Below, in pieces: positions 60,945 through 64,000 of a DNA stretch of 64,000 bases. The position numbers and the translations under genes were made by a program. The stretch comes from Ascidia mentula (taxonomy: Eukaryota > Chordata > Ascidiacea > Phlebobranchia > Ascidiidae). Numbering within the stretch: the stretch's first letter is position 1; the number at the start of each line of letters is the position of its first letter. Location of the stretch: contig OX387203.1 of the NCBI GenBank assembly GCA_947561715.1, positions 1,674,001 through 1,738,000 on the forward strand, given 5' to 3'. Below the pieces are notes generated by a model. It did no database searches. It had not been told where the DNA came from and saw nothing but the letters and a program-made list of their open reading frames with translations.

Positions 60945-63347
60945 TGTATTTTATCAGCGACACCAATTTCCTATTTTGATAGTAAGTCAATGGTATAAGT
61001 CAAACCTTACGCAGGCCTCAATAAACATTCAAAAAAATAATCATTCCCAGAATTCGGTGAATAATATCTTGACGTTTTGTTGATGTGTTCTCGGTTGCAA
61101 CGTATTTCTGTTCATTGGTTTTTATCATCTTCCTTATTACGTTCTGATGTGTTGTGTTTACGGCTTACGTTCGTATGTTGTAGGTGTTGTTGCGTTGCGT
61201 GTCACGAAATTCGGCTAATCGTATCTTTGCGCCACACAACGCCTTCCATTGCAGTGTAGTGCACAGGGAAGGCAGCAGTACAGGACTTTTAGCTTTTTTA
61301 CTTTAGTAGGTTTATTTTATTTCATTTTGTTTATTTTATTTTATTCTTTGATTTATTTATCGTATAGCTTTCTGTGTTTACTTGCAATTTCGTATTTGCA
61401 GAAACTGAGGATGCCTGTGCAGGCGAAATCGATTTTTCAAGATTGCTAATAAATCAGCTGACTTAAATTTAAAACTTATTGTGGTTTCACAACATTGACT
61501 TATTAGTATGTACCTGTTTTTGTTGAACTCGTTTTCGACTTACTTGATAGAATTGTACTTCCCTGATCCTAAAAATTCGACTCATTTTGTCAGATATTTG
61601 TGTAAAGATTTACTCAGTGTCATGCAAATTGTTTTTTAAAAAAAGCGTTTAAAATGTAACTTCATTCAAACATCAGCTCCAAGCAAAACCATTCAAAAAA
61701 GAGTATGTTTAGTAACACTTACCTTCATTTTTCTTCTAGTTTGTTAGGTACACAAAATTAAATGACAATACTGCCAGTCAGTTGTGCAAATAATTCTGAT
61801 AACAGCGTTAAAAGGAAAAAACCAATCCTTCTTCCCTAAAAATTCCTTCCTCTATTTGAAAGAAACTGACGATTCTTATGGTAGGTAAGCAAAATGATTT
61901 TTTTTCGATTTTTCCTGATACAAATATGCTGATATAAATGTCTTGTTGCTTCAAAATACATACAAATTACAGTAATTTAATGTCGCAAAGAAAAATACAA
62001 TAAAAGCCAGATTTCCTGTAGCTAATGAGCAAGTCCTCTTCATTGGTATACCTTCTAATTTACCCAAGCCTCAGCAACAAAAGGTTTTTTTAGTCTCGTC
62101 TCGCTCTTTTGTTACCAAACAACACTGCGGACGTGACAAAGAGTACTGCTCGTAACGAGACGCTAAACACGTTCACTGAAGCGAACATTTTTTTTGGTTG
62201 TTGTTTCGTCCTTGCGATACCTGTGGCCGTGACTGAGCATTTATAGCTTCAAAAGGTTTTGATTTAATACTATTATTTCGCCGAGGGTTTTTTTAACAAC
62301 CTTTCATCTCAAGCAAAACAAATATTATTCATTGCAACATCAATACAGCACGTTATGTTTGTTTAGGCATTATATTGCAGTGAGCCGTTTGATTTTCAAC
62401 ACATACAAGAAAGTTGAGACTTGAAACCCGTCAATTTTTCAGCACACTTTTTGTAACATTTACCAATATGTCCTGACAATTATACGTTCAACCAACATGT
62501 GAAATTTTTCCGCAACAAAATCTTGTAGGTTAATCAAGAAACAAAGTATTCAGGAGGTATTTTTTGAACAAGATACACCCTTCGCCCCGAATAATTTCAA
62601 CTACCGTTGTTTGTTGTGCGTTCCGCTACACGCGCTGCTGACGACCATGGTGACGAACATTGCTGCTTTGAATGTCAAGTCAAGTTGCTTCGCACGCGAT
62701 TGCCTGGTATTATCCTCAATATAGACTTGTTTGTCAACGTAGAATCTGTTCAATCGCGACATTTTTACTATTCAATTTAATGTTTTGAATAATTGATTTA
62801 TGATAGTTGGAACAAAATAAACGAAACTTTTTCTAGCCAGATACTTATTCGTGTTAAGATTGCTACTGCTTTGGGTGAAGAATATCGAAATTCCGCGTCG
62901 TTTAAACTGTTCGTTGGTTCAAAGTTGTATACACTCTTGTGTGTCGGTAACGTTAAATACTATTACTTTGTTGATTTGAGTTTTCTACATAACACTCTGC
63001 CTAAATAAGCATATATATAAACAGTTTTTATCTTGTTCAAGAATATTGATGATGATTTCTATTTGATATTTAGGTGGGCACCTTAACAAAGGAGGCCAAC
63101 CGCTCGACTCGCTGACAGACCAAATTTTTGACTGAGTTGCGCCACCACGACGTCTAGCGACAACTTCCACTGAATTAAAATAGTAGTAGGCAATTTTTTT
63201 TCCATGGTTAATGAACTGAAGCTTTGTATCGAGAAAACAGCTGGTATGAAAAAAATCAATATTGTTCTAAAAAAAGATCACGTTTTTCACCTTTTTCCGA
63301 AACGAGGGACAAAATGCAATCGAAAAAAACAATTCAACAGCAAAATA
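60945..63347. other. Spacer upstream of dead caspase; no gene seen
   Basis: AT-rich, with no conserved exon or repeat that I can support. An imperfect inverted pair of GTCTCG-rich segments near 62095-62165 is too weak to call. Confidence 0.5.
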
Positions 63348-63948
63348 TCAAACAAAGACGACTTTCTTGCGCAACTGGCTTGTCATTGTAGGAACATATA
63401 GTCCAACCATTCTTGACATCGTTTGTGTAACCAGGAGAAAGCCTGAAAACAACAATATTTCAGTCGTTAATGATCAGTGAACTGCCGTTTATTATAAGCT
63501 TTACATTCAAATCTTATGCAATCATTGCAGACCCCATAATTACTATTACAGAATCATCTACAGAATGATTAATGGTGATTAATGTGTCAGATAACAAAGC
63601 ATTTTATGTAATTGTCAGACGTCTCATGCATGTAAACTTTGGTCTTACGCTGAGCAAATCACATTTTGTGCTGCGCACGTTTCGAAGTTCTTCACACAGT
63701 GTATGGATAAATAAAGTCCCACCTTCACTGTTGGGTTCCGGTTCTGTTCAATAAACAGAAGTATCAGCAAGTTTAGGATGTCCATATATGGACAATCTAT
63801 AGATCTTCATAATATTTTTTATTTTTTTTTATTATTACTAAAACGAACCTGGAGATGTTGAGTAAAAGATCAGCGTGTCCGCAGTGTCTGGAATGATATG
63901 GTTGGTGGTTGGATTGCTCGTCCCAGCATCTACCATTACATCTGTCGC
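63348..63948 (-). CDS. Caspase, 3' part, dead active site, runs off window
   Basis: Three exons are visible: 63948-63849, 63743-63649 and 63442-63348. The first begins where the catalytic QACRG should finish and reads A-T-D-V, so the Cys is Thr; it continues TADTLIFYSTSP. The second is the p10 start, GGTLFIHTLCEELRNV. The last contains MTSQLRKKVVF, the conserved p10 end, but in a frame one base off that predicted from the exon before it. This suggests either a frameshift or a splice site I have missed. The p20 exons lie beyond 64000. I cannot tell whether this is a working gene or a pseudogene. Confidence 0.6.
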
Positions 63949-64000
63949 CTAAACAAGAAGTGAACCTGACGTGCCAACCCTTTACCACGATAAACGCATG

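Noticed and set aside
62095-62165. Imperfect inverted GTCTCG-rich pair that might be transposon ends
   Set aside because: Pairing is poor, and no target duplication or second copy is seen.
63071-63160. tRNA-like GGTGGCGCAACTC segment on the minus strand
   Set aside because: No cloverleaf or B box could be drawn.
1-64000. Retroviral, LTR or Polinton-type elements
   Set aside because: None was recognised on either strand; the two mobile elements found are plain DNA transposons.

Overview
The window is animal DNA: AT-rich, with spliced genes, many introns of 300-600 bases and a class of 57-65 base micro-introns. The gene content (CYP2-like P450s, S1 protease-homologue/sushi/EGF proteins, a caspase cluster, an expanded nucleotidyltransferase-TPR family) and the compact AT-rich layout suggest an ascidian tunicate of the Ciona type. 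That assignment is inference. I saw no bacterial genes, CRISPR array, rRNA or confident tRNA, and no viral or LTR element.

Region 1 (1-38638) is a large tandem segmental duplication. Unit A (1-18117, left end outside the window) and unit B (18118-38638) each run: cytochrome P450 (+), a membrane-anchored double serine-protease homologue (+), an NTase-TPR gene (-), then a second NTase-TPR gene (-). The copies have decayed in complementary ways. Both P450s are broken. The first NTase-TPR gene is whole in A and 3'-truncated in B. The second is only a remnant in A but whole in B. A carries a 1.19 kb foldback transposon with 9-base target duplications. B carries a 3.15 kb CACTA-like transposon in an intron and has lost one sushi exon.

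Region 2 (37642-50900) is an array of three NTase-TPR genes (called C, D and E here), all on the minus strand. Every NTase domain keeps the polymerase-beta-type G-S...D-F-E motif. The NTase exons of C and D are almost identical while their TPR exons have diverged, which points to gene conversion of the enzymatic half.

Region 3 (52394-64000) is a minus-strand caspase cluster: a relic, a two-domain caspase (one domain with intact His/Cys, one with the Cys replaced), a single-domain dead caspase, and a fourth that runs off the window edge. A 57-base intron joins the two domains of the double caspase; keeping that intron would give the active domain alone.

Three sequences fold as type I hammerhead ribozymes. 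Two lie in the same intron of the duplicated protease-homologue genes and one lies antisense in a caspase intron.

Taken together, signalling-type NTases fused to repeat sensors, catalytically dead extracellular proteases with complement-type modules, and paired active/dead caspases look like an innate-immune or cell-death island shaped by duplication and conversion. The parts are read from sequence; the joint function is a hypothesis.
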